Position numbers and translations under genes: made by a program
In this document: positions 1 to 6,259 of the stretch, piece by piece
How the letters are laid out: the number at the start of each line of letters is the position of its first letter
How positions within the stretch are numbered: position 1 is the first letter of the stretch
The notes under the pieces: model-generated
Database searches by the model: none
Seen by the model: the letters and a program-made list of their open reading frames with translations, nothing else
What the model was told of the DNA's origin: nothing
Assembly (NCBI GenBank): GCA_900555005.1
Contig: USJM01000107.1
Coordinates: 1 to 6,402 of the forward strand
DNA: 6,402 nucleotides
Reading direction: 5' to 3'
DNA from: an uncultured Lachnospiraceae bacterium
GTDB lineage: Bacteria > Bacillota_A > Clostridia > Lachnospirales > Lachnospiraceae

Positions 1-1479
1 GAAGTATTATTCGGTAAGGGTAAGGCATTCCGTGCAGGAACTGTAACAACGGTAGCAGATAAGACAGCGTATGGTTATGTATATAATTACTTCAAAGATC
101 TTGCAAAGGATGAAGCGAGAGCAGAAGCTACGGCAATGGGAGATCTGACCCAGAAGGAGATCGAGAAATATGTCGATGAAAAGGCTATCGTCACGAAACG
201 AAGCTGTGAGATGGAACGTCTGGCAATCGGCTGTACCGGCGTTAAGCGTTCGACCGGACAGCATCCGGGTGGTATGATCGTTCTTCCAAGGCATGAGGAG
301 ATCTATTCCTTCACACCAATCCAGAAGCCGGCAAATGATATGACGACGGATGTCGTAACATCTCATTTCGAGTACCATTCGATCGATCATAACCTGTTGA
401 AGCTTGATATTCTCGGTCATGATGATCCTACGATGATCCGAAGACTGGAGGATCTGACCGGTCTTGATGCAACCACGATCCGGTTAGATGATCCTGATGT
501 TATGGCGTTGTTCCATGGAACAGAAAGTCTTCATATTACACCGGAGGATATCAATGGCATTCCGCTTGGCAGTCTGGGTGTGCCGGAGTTCGGTACGGAT
601 TTCGCCATGCAGATGTTAATTGATGCAAATCCACAGAACTTCTCGGATCTGGTGCGAATCGCAGGTCTGGCGCATGGTACGGATGTATGGCTTGGAAATG
701 CACAGGAGCTGATCAAATCCGGTCAGTGTACGATCTCGACCGCAATCTGTTGTCGAGATGATATCATGGTATATCTGATCCATATGGGCCTGGAATCCGG
801 TACAGCATTCCAGATCATGGAGAATGTTCGAAAAGGTAACGTAGCAAAAGGCAAATGTGCAAAATGGGAAGAATGGAAAGAGGATATGAAGGCACATGGT
901 GTACCGGACTGGTATATCTGGTCGTGCCAGAAGATCAAATACATGTTCCCGAAAGCCCATGCGGCGGCTTACGTTATGATGGCGTGGAGAATTGCATATT
1001 TTAAGGTGAATTATCCGCTTCAGTATTATGCAGCGTTTTTCAGTATCCGTGCATCAGCCTTCAGCTACGAGATGATGTGCTTTGGAAAAGAAAAGGTACT
1101 GTATCATATCAATATGATACAGAGCATTGATAAGAATAAACGAACCGCAAAGGATGAAGATAAGTTAAAGGATCTGAAGCTGGTTCTTGAGATGTATGCG
1201 AGAGGTTTTGAGTTCATGCCGATCGATATCTATGTGGCGGATGATATCCGTTTTCAGGTGATAGATGGTAAGATCATGCCGTCACTGGCTTCCATTGAAG
1301 GAATGGGAGAGAAGGCTGCAAAGCAGTTGAAGGATGCAGCCTGCAAAGGCAGGTTTATCTCAAAGGAAGATCTGCAGGCTCATTCTAAGATTGGAAAGAG
1401 TGCGATCGACAAGCTGTCAGAGCTTGGCATCTTAGACGGTATGCCGGATACCAACCAGCTTACCTTTGATTTTGTATAG
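1..1479 (+). CDS. polC: DNA polymerase III alpha subunit, PolC type (3' part only)
   Basis: This is the C-terminal 492 residues of the Gram-positive replicative polymerase PolC, which extends DNA at the fork. The frame is open from base 1, so the start, exonuclease domain and catalytic aspartates lie upstream; the ATG at 136 is internal. Recognisable blocks match my memory of Bacillus subtilis PolC: FRAGT and VADKTAYG (residues 12-30), CTGVKRSTGQHPGG in the fingers (about 78-91), NLLKLDILGHDDPT (about 131-144), GLAHGTDVWLGNAQELI, and KIKYMFPKAHAAAYV near 310-325. A helix-hairpin-helix-like IEGMGEKAA starts at residue 432. The protein ends in QLTFDF (486-491), which resembles the beta-clamp-binding QLxLF motif. 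No internal stop or shift is seen, so the visible part looks functional. GC content is lower than in the genes after the tRNAs. No ordinary T-tailed terminator follows; a large palindrome begins 13 bases after the stop. Confidence 0.97.
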   Translation, partial: EVLFGKGKAFRAGTVTTVADKTAYGYVYNYFKDLAKDEARAEATAMGDLTQKEIEKYVDEKAIVTKRSCEMERLAIGCTGVKRSTGQHPGGMIVLPRHEEIYSFTPIQKPANDMTTDVVTSHFEYHSIDHNLLKLDILGHDDPTMIRRLEDLTGLDATTIRLDDPDVMALFHGTESLHITPEDINGIPLGSLGVPEFGTDFAMQMLIDANPQNFSDLVRIAGLAHGTDVWLGNAQELIKSGQCTISTAICCRDDIMVYLIHMGLESGTAFQIMENVRKGNVAKGKCAKWEEWKEDMKAHGVPDWYIWSCQKIKYMFPKAHAAAYVMMAWRIAYFKVNYPLQYYAAFFSIRASAFSYEMMCFGKEKVLYHINMIQSIDKNKRTAKDEDKLKDLKLVLEMYARGFEFMPIDIYVADDIRFQVIDGKIMPSLASIEGMGEKAAKQLKDAACKGRFISKEDLQAHSKIGKSAIDKLSELGILDGMPDTNQLTFDFV

Positions 1480-1491
1480 ACGGGCAGACCC

Positions 1492-1645
1492 GCTGCATAG
1501 ATCTTCCTTATATCATTTGTTACGCAGAACGTTTGCCTCTGTTTCTTACGTAGTGGTACTAAACTCGCTCCGTATAAAGGAGCTCGTTAAGGACCAACGT
1601 AAGAAAAGGTCTGCTTCACAAAGATATAAGGAAGATCTATGCAGC
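1492..1645. repeat. Large imperfect palindrome (hairpin element) after polC
   Basis: The outer arms 1492-1514 and 1623-1645 are perfect 23-base reverse complements. After a one-base bulge (1515), TTTGT (1516-1520) pairs with ACAAA (1618-1622), and GCAGA (1524-1528) pairs with TCTGC (1610-1614). A further perfect 10-bp stem joins 1542-1551 to 1597-1606, followed by TGGT (1554-1557) with ACCA (1593-1596) and an imperfect inner stem closing on a short loop near 1572-1578. The whole element could therefore fold as one long rod in RNA. It has no coding capacity and no long T-run after it. It may be a dispersed intergenic repeat, a MITE-like remnant, or a transcript-end structure for polC. I saw no target-site duplication at its edges. 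The palindrome is directly visible; its role is unknown. Confidence 0.85.
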
Positions 1646-1664
1646 AGTCCTGTATCCCTTTCAT

Positions 1665-1683
1665 TACGCAAAACACTTGCGTA
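1665..1683. repeat. Small hairpin related to part of the larger palindrome
   Basis: TACGCAA (1665-1671) and TTGCGTA (1677-1683) form a perfect 7-bp stem around a 5-base loop. The first 16 bases match 13 of 16 bases of 1521-1536 inside the left half of the large palindrome, so this looks like a second, better-preserved copy of one repeat unit. No T-tract follows, so it is not a classic terminator. It lies six bases upstream of the -35 box of the first tRNA promoter. Function unknown. Confidence 0.55.
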
Positions 1684-1688
1684 TTTGA

Positions 1689-1717
1689 TTGACAATGCCC
1701 TTATTACAAGCTAAAAT
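1689..1717 (+). promoter_or_regulatory. Promoter P1 of the tRNA operon
   Basis: A perfect -35 box TTGACA (1689-1694), a 17-base spacer and a -10 box TAAAAT (1712-1717, five of six consensus bases) make a strong housekeeping-sigma promoter. The predicted start is near 1724. It would give a leader of roughly 85 bases before tRNA-Glu, containing a short CAGTA/TACTG inverted repeat (1723-1727 and 1744-1748). Confidence 0.75.
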
Positions 1718-1758
1718 ATGGTCAGTATAAAAAAATGTAAATTTACTGAAAAAAAAGC

Positions 1759-1787
1759 TTGCATTTTATCGTAGCTTCTGGTATATT
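1759..1787 (+). promoter_or_regulatory. Promoter P2 of the tRNA operon, extended -10, with A-tract
   Basis: TTGCAT (1759-1764), a 17-base spacer and TATATT (1782-1787) form a second promoter, with a TGn extension (1779-1781) directly before the -10 box. Eight A residues (1749-1756) just upstream of the -35 box resemble an UP element. The predicted start near 1794 leaves only about 15 bases before the mature 5' end of tRNA-Glu, a usual arrangement for a tRNA gene. Confidence 0.75.
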
Positions 1788-1808
1788 AAACAAGTCGCTA
1801 AGATATAT

Positions 1809-1880
1809 GGTTCATTGGTCAAGCGGTTAAGACGTCGCCCTCTCACGGCGAAAACAGGAGTTCGATTCTCCTAGGAACTA
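1809..1880 (+). tRNA. tRNA-Glu, anticodon CTC
   Basis: A 72-base cloverleaf. The anticodon loop 1840-1846 reads CTCTCAC, placing anticodon CTC at 1842-1844 (codon GAG). The anticodon stem TCGCC/GGCGA and T stem AGGAG/CTCCT are fully paired; the T loop TTCGATT is canonical, and the D arm GTC...GAC holds the conserved GG. The acceptor strands GGTTCAT (1809-1815) and AGGAACT (1873-1879) pair except for an A-G mismatch at position 6:67 (1814 and 1874), plus a G-T wobble at 1:72. The discriminator is A1880. No CCA is encoded, so the nucleotidyltransferase must add it. It is first in a two-tRNA unit behind promoters P1 and P2. Confidence 0.93.
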
Positions 1881-1882
1881 TT

Positions 1883-1912
1883 ACCCGTCATCAGGTATGA
1901 TGGCGGGTTTTT
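1883..1912 (+). terminator. Intrinsic terminator between the two tRNA genes
   Basis: An 11-bp stem (1883-1893 with 1898-1908, one G-T wobble) closes on a GGTA loop and runs into five T residues (1908-1912). It starts two bases after tRNA-Glu and ends 21 bases before tRNA-Val. It could terminate most tRNA-Glu transcripts, or act as a partial terminator or processing hairpin that sets the ratio of the two tRNAs. Confidence 0.85.
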
Positions 1913-1933
1913 CAAATCTATCCTTATTCTTTT

Positions 1934-2007
1934 GGAACCGTAGCTCAGCTGGGATGAGCGTTCGCCTCACACGCGAAAGGTCAGGAGTCCGAGCCTCCTC
2001 GGTTCCA
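1934..2007 (+). tRNA. tRNA-Val, anticodon CAC
   Basis: A 74-base cloverleaf. The acceptor GGAACCG/CGGTTCC, D stem GCTC/GAGC, anticodon stem TTCGC/GCGAA and T stem AGGAG/CTCCT are all perfectly paired. The anticodon loop 1966-1972 is CTCACAC, with anticodon CAC at 1968-1970 (codon GUG). The discriminator is A2007 and no CCA is encoded. Two bases are odd: the T loop reads TCCGAGC, with C (1989) at the almost invariant U55, and the D loop ends in T rather than the usual A21. No convincing promoter fits the 21 bases between the preceding terminator and this gene, so it probably depends on readthrough from P1 and P2. Confidence 0.93.
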
Positions 2008-2013
2008 CTGTCG

Positions 2014-2042
2014 AAAGCCCGTATTCACGGGCTTTTTATTTT
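2014..2042 (+). terminator. Intrinsic terminator of the tRNA unit
   Basis: A perfect 9-bp stem (2014-2022 with 2027-2035) with a four-base ATTC loop is followed by a T-rich tail whose run spans 2033-2037 and continues ATTTT to 2042. It begins six bases after tRNA-Val and separates the tRNA unit from galK. Confidence 0.92.
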
Positions 2043-2044
2043 AC

Positions 2045-2073
2045 TGTTATCCCCTCTAGATTTGTGGTAAGAT
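2045..2073 (+). promoter_or_regulatory. Possible extended -10 promoter for galK and the downstream cluster
   Basis: TAAGAT (2068-2073) preceded by TGG (2065-2067) is a good extended -10 element. The matching -35 position, 17 bases upstream, reads TGTTAT (2045-2050), a poor match. It lies immediately after the tRNA terminator and about 30 bases before the galK start, where a promoter is expected. The weak -35 would fit a promoter that needs an activator, which is inference; no clear operator or catabolite-control site was recognised. Confidence 0.45.
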
Positions 2074-2092
2074 AATTGAAAATTTGATATGT

Positions 2093-2098
2093 GGAGGG
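2093..2098 (+). promoter_or_regulatory. Ribosome binding site that decides the galK start
   Basis: GGAGGG ends four bases before the ATG at 2103. An in-frame GTG at 2091 just upstream has no Shine-Dalgarno sequence ahead of it and would place this site inside the coding region, so the ATG is preferred. Confidence 0.75.
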
Positions 2099-2102
2099 CT
2101 GT

Positions 2103-3383
2103 ATGAATCTGAGTGACTGGAAAAAAAGGCTTCTGACAGAGGATTTTCAGAAGAAACTGAATATGCTCTATCCTGGTAAGGCAAAAGAAAACCTGCCAAG
2201 ATATGAACATCTTCTTGACCTGTTTTCCGAGACATATCCGGAGGACATAGCAGAAGACATCCACCTGTTTTCTGCACCAGGCCGAACGGAGATTGGCGGG
2301 AATCACACGGATCATGAGCACGGCAGGGTTCTGGCTGCATCCGTTGACCTTGACATGATCGGCGCAGCTGTCCCGACAAATGATGGAAAGGTTACGATCC
2401 TGTCTGAGGGGTATCCCGTCTGTACGATCGACCTGACGGATATGTCTGTCAGAAAAGATGAAGTGAACACAACGGCTGCGTTGATCCGGGGAGTGGTGAA
2501 GCGCTTTATGGATCTTTCGTGCACCATCTCGGGCTTTCGGGCGGTCGTAACGAGTGCTGTTCTGCCTGGATCTGGAATCAGTTCATCAGCTGCGTTTGAG
2601 GTCCTGATCGGCAATATGGTCAACGGCCTGTTCTACGGGGGAAAAGCAGATCCCGTGGAGATCGCTCAGATCAGCCAGTATGCGGAGAACGTTTATTTTG
2701 GTAAACCGTCCGGCCTGATGGATCAGACAGCTTCCTCAGTCGGGAATATTCTGACCATTGATTTTGCGGATCCGTCCAATCCGATCGTTGAGAAACTTGA
2801 TGTTGATTTCGATTCCATGGGATACAGCCTTGTGATCATTAACTGCTGGGCGAGTCACGCGGATTTGACCGATGAGTATACGGCGATTCCAGTCGAGGAG
2901 CAGGAGGTAGCAGGCTTTTTCAATAAAAAGGTTCTGAATGATGTACCAAAGGAAGCCTTCATGGAACGGATACCGGAGCTGAGAAAGGCGTTCGGAGACA
3001 GAGCAGTTCTTCGCTCCATTCATTATTATGCAGACACAGAACGGGTGCCCAGACAGGTAGAGGCCTTGAAAAAAGGTGACATGAATACATTCCTGCGGCT
3101 GGTTAATGAGTCGGGCAGATCCAGCTGGATGTATCTGCAGAATATCGTCCCATGTGGAGCCAATGAGCATCAGGAGATGGCCATTGCGCTGGCACTTTGC
3201 GACGAGCTTCTGGGCGGAAGAGGGGCGTTCAGAGTTCATGGGGGCGGCTTTGCAGGAACCTGCCAGGCATTTGTGCCGGATGATATGATTGATTCCTTTA
3301 CAGAGCGTATGAACCGGCTTCTTGGAGAGGGCAGTTGTCACGTCCTCAGTATCCGCCCGACAGGCGGATGTGAGCTGTTTTGA
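2103..3383 (+). CDS. galK: Galactokinase, divergent GHMP-kinase subgroup
   Basis: A 426-residue cytoplasmic GHMP-superfamily kinase, predicted to convert galactose and ATP to galactose-1-phosphate. The N-terminal signature is APGRTEIGGNHTDH (residues 58-71), against APGRVNLIGEHTDY in typical galactokinases. The ATP-binding motif PGSGISSSAA spans 155-164. The catalytic-base region reads GLMDQ, with Asp207 matching the catalytic Asp of the family, and the C-terminal motif HGGGFAGT starts at 379. All three GHMP motifs are present and the length suits the family, so it should be active. The usual sugar-contacting Glu is replaced by Asn67 and the following Tyr by His71, so the exact sugar is less certain. 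The same variant is, as I recall, common in clostridial proteins annotated as galactokinase. galE follows after 91 bases and supports a role in galactose use. No galT lies in the window. Confidence 0.88.
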   Translation: MNLSDWKKRLLTEDFQKKLNMLYPGKAKENLPRYEHLLDLFSETYPEDIAEDIHLFSAPGRTEIGGNHTDHEHGRVLAASVDLDMIGAAVPTNDGKVTILSEGYPVCTIDLTDMSVRKDEVNTTAALIRGVVKRFMDLSCTISGFRAVVTSAVLPGSGISSSAAFEVLIGNMVNGLFYGGKADPVEIAQISQYAENVYFGKPSGLMDQTASSVGNILTIDFADPSNPIVEKLDVDFDSMGYSLVIINCWASHADLTDEYTAIPVEEQEVAGFFNKKVLNDVPKEAFMERIPELRKAFGDRAVLRSIHYYADTERVPRQVEALKKGDMNTFLRLVNESGRSSWMYLQNIVPCGANEHQEMAIALALCDELLGGRGAFRVHGGGFAGTCQAFVPDDMIDSFTERMNRLLGEGSCHVLSIRPTGGCELF

Positions 3384-3461
3384 TTTAAAGCGCTCGGGTA
3401 TCAGCAACAAATTCCGGACAGTCGATTGTTAACCGGAGATGAATCGTTTTTTCTAATGATC

Positions 3462-3467
3462 AGGAGG
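3462..3467 (+). promoter_or_regulatory. Ribosome binding site of galE
   Basis: A perfect AGGAGG lies seven bases before the ATG at 3475. It is the strongest ribosome binding site in the window and fixes the galE start. Confidence 0.85.
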
Positions 3468-3474
3468 AGAGGCC

Positions 3475-4491
3475 ATGAGAATTCTTGTCACAGGAGGAGC
3501 TGGATTTATCGGAAGCCATACTTGCGTTGAATTGTTGAATGCCGGGTATGAAGTCACTGTTGTCGATAACCTTTATAATGCCAGCGAAAAGGCAATCGAC
3601 CGGGTCAGAGAGATCACAGGCAGGGATCTGACATTTGTGAAGGGGGATATCCTGGACAAGCTCTGCCTGGATCAGATATTTGAGAGTCAGAAGATCGATG
3701 CGGTGATTCATTTTGCCGGCCTGAAGGCAGTGGGGGAATCTGTACATAAACCGGTGGAATATTATTCCAATAACATCACTGGAACACTGAATCTGATCGA
3801 GAGTATGAGAAGCCACGGCTGCAAAAATATCATCTTTTCTTCCAGTGCGACCGTATATGGGGATCCTGCTTTTGTCCCGATCACGGAGGAATGCCCGAAG
3901 GGAACCTGTACGAATCCATATGGGTGGACAAAGTGGATGCTCGAGCAGATTTTGATCGATGTGCAGAAGGCGGATCCGGAGTGGAATGTCATTCTGCTGC
4001 GTTATTTCAACCCGATCGGTGCCCATCCATCAGGACTGCTTGGAGAAGATCCGAAGGGAATCCCGAACAACCTGGTGCCTTATATTGCACAGGTAGCCAT
4101 CGGCAAGCTGAAGGAGCTGTCAGTCTTCGGCAATGATTATGACACACCGGACGGGACGGGTGTAAGAGATTACATCCATGTGTGTGATCTGGCCAGAGGG
4201 CATGTGAACGCAATCAGAAAATTCGCGGACAATGAAGGGGTTTCCATCTATAATCTGGGAACTGGCCATGGTTATTCCGTGCTTCAGGTGGTGAAGGCAT
4301 TCAGTAAGGCCTGCGGGAAAGAGATCCCGTATGTCATCAAACCGAGACGTGCAGGTGATATTGCGACCTGCTATTGCGATCCTTCAAAGGCAGCAAGAGA
4401 GCTCGGGTGGAAGGCAGAGTATGGAATCGAGGAGATGTGCCGTGATTCCTGGAACTGGCAGCAGAAGAACCCGAACGGTTTTGCAGACTGA
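3475..4491 (+). CDS. galE: UDP-glucose 4-epimerase
   Basis: A 338-residue NAD-dependent extended short-chain dehydrogenase/reductase that interconverts UDP-galactose and UDP-glucose in the cytoplasm, both for galactose breakdown and to make UDP-galactose for polysaccharides. The Rossmann motif TGGAGFIGSH covers residues 6-15. The active site is complete: Ser124 in SSSATVYG, and Tyr149 with Lys153 in NPYGWTK, at the same numbers as in Escherichia coli GalE. The further family blocks RYFNPIGAHPSG, GVRDYIHVCDLARGH and YNLGTGHGYSV are present, and the length is normal. The upstream gap (3384-3474) holds no convincing promoter or strong terminator, so it is probably co-transcribed with galK. prmA starts nine bases after the stop. 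Some relatives also act on N-acetylated sugars, which cannot be judged here. Confidence 0.96.
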   Translation: MRILVTGGAGFIGSHTCVELLNAGYEVTVVDNLYNASEKAIDRVREITGRDLTFVKGDILDKLCLDQIFESQKIDAVIHFAGLKAVGESVHKPVEYYSNNITGTLNLIESMRSHGCKNIIFSSSATVYGDPAFVPITEECPKGTCTNPYGWTKWMLEQILIDVQKADPEWNVILLRYFNPIGAHPSGLLGEDPKGIPNNLVPYIAQVAIGKLKELSVFGNDYDTPDGTGVRDYIHVCDLARGHVNAIRKFADNEGVSIYNLGTGHGYSVLQVVKAFSKACGKEIPYVIKPRRAGDIATCYCDPSKAARELGWKAEYGIEEMCRDSWNWQQKNPNGFAD

Positions 4492-4500
4492 GGCAGATTT

Positions 4501-5454
4501 ATGAAATGGAAGAAATTCAGGCTGAAGACGCTGGCATCGGCTGAGGACATCGTCGCGGAGGCGCTTTCAGAAGCAGGAATAGTGGGGGTGGAGATTGAAG
4601 ACCATGTCCCGCTCTCCGAGAATGAGCTGAAGCAGATGTTTGTTGACATCCCGCTTCCTGCCGGGCAGGACGATGGGACAGCTTACCTTGATTTCTATCT
4701 GGATGAGGACGAGGATGCCCCCGGCATCCTCGCTTCTGTCAGAGAACGGTTGGAAAACCTTCGTCAATACACCCAGATCGGGGCCTGCACGATAGAAGAA
4801 GGGGAGACGGAGGATGTTGACTGGATCAACAACTGGAAAAAATACTTTCACAAATTCAAGGTGGATGACATCCTGATTATTCCGTCCTGGGAGAAAGTGG
4901 AAGATTGCGACAGTTCGGGGATGGTGCTCCATATCGATCCTGGAACTGCGTTTGGAACAGGCATGCATGAGACGACACAGCTGTGCATGAGACAGCTGAA
5001 AAAGGTTGTGACGCCACAGACACAGCTGCTTGATGTTGGGACAGGGAGCGGTATCCTGTCAATTGTCGCATTGAAGCTGGGGGCCAGGCATGCAGTTGGA
5101 ACCGATCTTGATCCCTGTGCTGTGGATGCTGTGAAGGAGAATCTTTCTGCCAACGGCGTTCCGGAGAGCAGCATGGACATGGTGCTGGGCAATCTGATTG
5201 ATGATCCGAAAACCCAGACTTTGGTCGGATATGATAAATATGATGTTGTGACCGCCAACATCCTTGCTGATGTGCTGATTGCGCTTGCACCCCACATCGT
5301 ACCGGCGATGAAGCCAGAGGGCATCCTTATTATGTCCGGCATCCTTGACGAGAGGGAGAAGGATGTGGAGCAGGCTGCAAGAAAGGCGGGACTTCAAATT
5401 GTGGAAGTGACACATCAGAACGAGTGGGCTTGCGTGACCGCAAAGAAAGACTGA
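4501..5454 (+). CDS. prmA: Ribosomal protein L11 methyltransferase
   Basis: A 317-residue class I SAM-dependent methyltransferase that methylates ribosomal protein L11, close to the length of Bacillus PrmA. An N-terminal substrate-recognition domain of roughly 60-80 residues precedes the family linker motif WINNWKKYF (about residues 104-112). The catalytic domain carries DPGTAFGTGMHETT from residue 146, the SAM-binding glycine loop LLDVGTGSG (176-184), an acidic DLDPCAV motif and TANILAD (251-257), which stands where other methyltransferases have NPPY. The GAGG ribosome binding site (4490-4493) overlaps the galE stop codon, so translation is probably coupled. rsmE follows six bases after the stop, a common prmA-rsmE pairing. 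PrmA is usually dispensable. No defect is seen. Confidence 0.96.
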   Translation: MKWKKFRLKTLASAEDIVAEALSEAGIVGVEIEDHVPLSENELKQMFVDIPLPAGQDDGTAYLDFYLDEDEDAPGILASVRERLENLRQYTQIGACTIEEGETEDVDWINNWKKYFHKFKVDDILIIPSWEKVEDCDSSGMVLHIDPGTAFGTGMHETTQLCMRQLKKVVTPQTQLLDVGTGSGILSIVALKLGARHAVGTDLDPCAVDAVKENLSANGVPESSMDMVLGNLIDDPKTQTLVGYDKYDVVTANILADVLIALAPHIVPAMKPEGILIMSGILDEREKDVEQAARKAGLQIVEVTHQNEWACVTAKKD

Positions 5455-5460
5455 GGATAT

Positions 5461-6249
5461 ATGTACCGCTTTTTTATCAGCCGGGAATCAATTGATGAGG
5501 CGGCCGGAACCATTCAGATACAAGGTGAGGATGTCGGGCATATTCACTCTGTCCTGCGGATGAAGCCCGGAGAAGAGGTTCTTCTGTGTACAGGGATGGA
5601 AGGTGACCAGACAGATTATCTGTGCAGGATTGAAGGGTATTCTGACGGAGCTGTCCTCACAAAAATCGTCTCGAAGAACCGCTCTCAGCAGGAACTTCCA
5701 TCAAGACTCTATTTGTTTCAGGGACTTCCCAAGGCGGACAAACTGGAGAGTATCATCCAAAAGAGCGTGGAGCTGGGCGTATATAGAATTGTACCGACTC
5801 TGATGAAACGTTGTATTGTGAAGCCTGACACGAAAAAGATCGCTAAAAAAACAGCCAGGTGGAACGCGATTGCACTGGCTGCGGCAAAACAATCAAAAAG
5901 AGGCATCGTTCCAGAGGTGACAGAACCCGTTTCCTTTTTGGAAGCGCTGGAGCTTGCGCGATCATTGGATCATGTAGTTGTTCCGTATGAGAATTCAGAC
6001 GGCATAGAGCATACCAGAGTGGTTCTTTCATCTGTAAAGCCTGGTGAGAGCTGCGGGATCTTCATCGGGCCGGAGGGCGGCTTTGACGAAAATGAAATCA
6101 ACATGCTGCGGGATATCGGCGGCGCAATCGTGACACTCGGACCAGAATCCTTCGTACAGAAACGGCAGGACCTGCTGTACTGGCTGCCCTTATGCTGCAC
6201 CTTGAAGAATGAAAGCAGCAAGATATGGCGATGTGAAATCATGCACTGA
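5461..6249 (+). pseudogene. rsmE: 16S rRNA (uracil-1498-N3)-methyltransferase RsmE, frameshifted near the 3' end
   Basis: RsmE is a SPOUT-class enzyme that methylates U1498 of 16S rRNA. Visible parts are an N-terminal PUA-like domain (from MYRFFI, about residues 1-70), LFQGLPKADKLESIIQKSVELGV, RWNAIALAAAKQSKR, and GPEGGF (203-208) of the SAM-binding trefoil knot. After residue 228 the frame turns to unrelated sequence and stops at 6247-6249. From base 6144 the next frame reads RILRTETAGPAVLAALML and stops at 6210-6212, exactly the expected family ending. One base is therefore missing near 6142-6144; the restored protein would be about 250 residues, the usual length. As written, the protein lacks part of the knot and probably cannot bind SAM. 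This could be a real mutation or a sequencing or assembly error. The ribosome binding site GAGGA (5453-5457) overlaps the prmA stop. Confidence 0.88.
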
Positions 6250-6259
6250 GAAGGAAATT

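Noticed and set aside
1480..1660. Palindrome as an insertion-sequence remnant with target-site duplication
   Set aside because: No direct repeat is seen just outside 1492 and 1645, and the interior encodes no transposase fragment, so a transposon origin remains only a possibility.
1466..1714. 82-codon open frame on the + strand overlapping the end of polC
   Set aside because: It runs through the palindromic repeat and the promoter region, has no ribosome binding site, and its translation resembles no protein I recognise.
2736..3410. 224-codon open frame on the - strand opposite galK
   Set aside because: It is antisense to a gene with all GHMP motifs, has no ribosome binding site, and its translation shows no recognisable domain; it is a shadow frame.
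3411..3453. Possible attenuator in the galK-galE gap: TCCGG/CCGGA and CGATT/AATCG as mutually exclusive pairings, the second followed by six T residues
   Set aside because: Both stems are only five base pairs with loops of about 14-15 bases, so neither is stable enough to be convincing as a regulator or terminator.
6138..6150. Programmed -1 frameshifting in rsmE instead of a mutation
   Set aside because: The site has no X-XXY-YYZ slippery heptamer and no evident stimulatory hairpin, and RsmE is not known to use recoding, so an indel is simpler.
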